Shown piece after piece: positions 31,898 through 32,031 of a DNA stretch of 32,031 bases. This DNA comes from Pirellulales bacterium. GTDB lineage: Bacteria; Planctomycetota; Planctomycetia; Pirellulales; Lacipirellulaceae. Position 1 is the first letter of the stretch; every line of letters starts with the position of its first letter. Both the position numbers and the translations under genes were made by a program. The notes below the pieces were generated by a model. It was not told where the DNA came from and did no database searches. It saw only the letters and a list, made by a program, of their open reading frames with translations. Where the stretch lies: the NCBI GenBank assembly GCA_016930815.1, contig JAFGFZ010000399.1, positions 1 through 32,031 on the forward strand, in the 5' to 3' direction.

Positions 31898-32031
31898 ATG
31901 GATCTTTGCGCCACGAATGTAGGGCGGCCAGCGGGAGCTCGGCACTTTCCGGGTTGGATCTTGAAATGCGGATTCCTTCGTTGCGCAGCCTTCATGATGA
32001 GCGTTTTCATGATGATCGCATGGATCGTGCC
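31898..32031 (+). CDS. exported or membrane protein, N-terminus only
   Basis: An open frame that runs off the window. ATG 31898 has GGAG (31886-31889) with an 8-nt spacer; ATG 31862 is an alternative without a ribosome site. The visible 44 residues include a basic stretch and then a hydrophobic helix rich in Met and Phe (FMMSVFMMIAWIV), typical of a signal peptide or anchor. It lies 45 nt after the preceding stop in the same direction and is probably the tenth gene of the run. Confidence 0.6.
   Translation, partial: MDLCATNVGRPAGARHFPGWILKCGFLRCAAFMMSVFMMIAWIV

Overview
The window most likely comes from a member of the Planctomycetota. Two genes encode DUF1559 proteins with a prepilin-like N-terminus and a C-terminal H-x9-DG motif, a family greatly expanded in that phylum. 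The HU-type protein, the Tat-exported sugar isomerase/epimerase and a small conserved protein beside csrA fit the same origin. Base composition is moderately GC-rich. I see no insertion sequence, integrase, prophage gene or CRISPR array. Order and genus cannot be fixed from the sequence alone.

Left part (1-12.9 kb): short, mostly independent units. The left edge cuts a tRNA-Leu(GAG) on the minus strand, with two hairpins upstream of it. Then come a GAF-domain protein, a dicarboxylate/amino-acid:cation symporter and a DUF1559 protein, all minus. Divergent from these are a GHMP-kinase-like protein, a small lipoprotein and a second DUF1559 protein, all plus. Two minus-strand transporters follow (EamA type and OFA-type MFS). 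Next is an intergenic stretch with a strong promoter, a structured RNA of about 137 nt and a terminator, leading into a small conserved protein. A bidirectional terminator separates that from a minus-strand pair, an uncharacterised protein plus csrA. A Tat-exported sugar isomerase/epimerase and an HU-family DNA-binding protein close this half.

Right part (12.9-32.0 kb): one very compact plus-strand gene run that leaves the window. The order is a 1593-aa exported PQQ-like beta-propeller/TPR protein; an exported alpha/alpha-toroid (squalene-cyclase/prenyltransferase-like) protein; a MoxR AAA ATPase; a DUF58 protein; two large membrane vWA proteins; a membrane protein with a long helical tail; an exported coiled-coil protein with a GGQQDP hexapeptide repeat; an exported helical protein ending in a W-x-LP...Y-x-IE-x-YF motif; an exported protein with an NPCBM-like domain; and the start of a tenth gene with an export signal. 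Neighbouring genes overlap by 4 to 35 nt or lie 0 to 48 nt apart.

The MoxR/DUF58/vWA core resembles Bat-type systems, whose ATPase and vWA proteins are thought to act as chaperones or assembly factors. Here the core is embedded among exported scaffold-like proteins. My inference is that the locus encodes an envelope complex together with its assembly machine. This is the best candidate for an undescribed system in the window. The ncRNA/attenuator candidate at 9636-9806 is the second.
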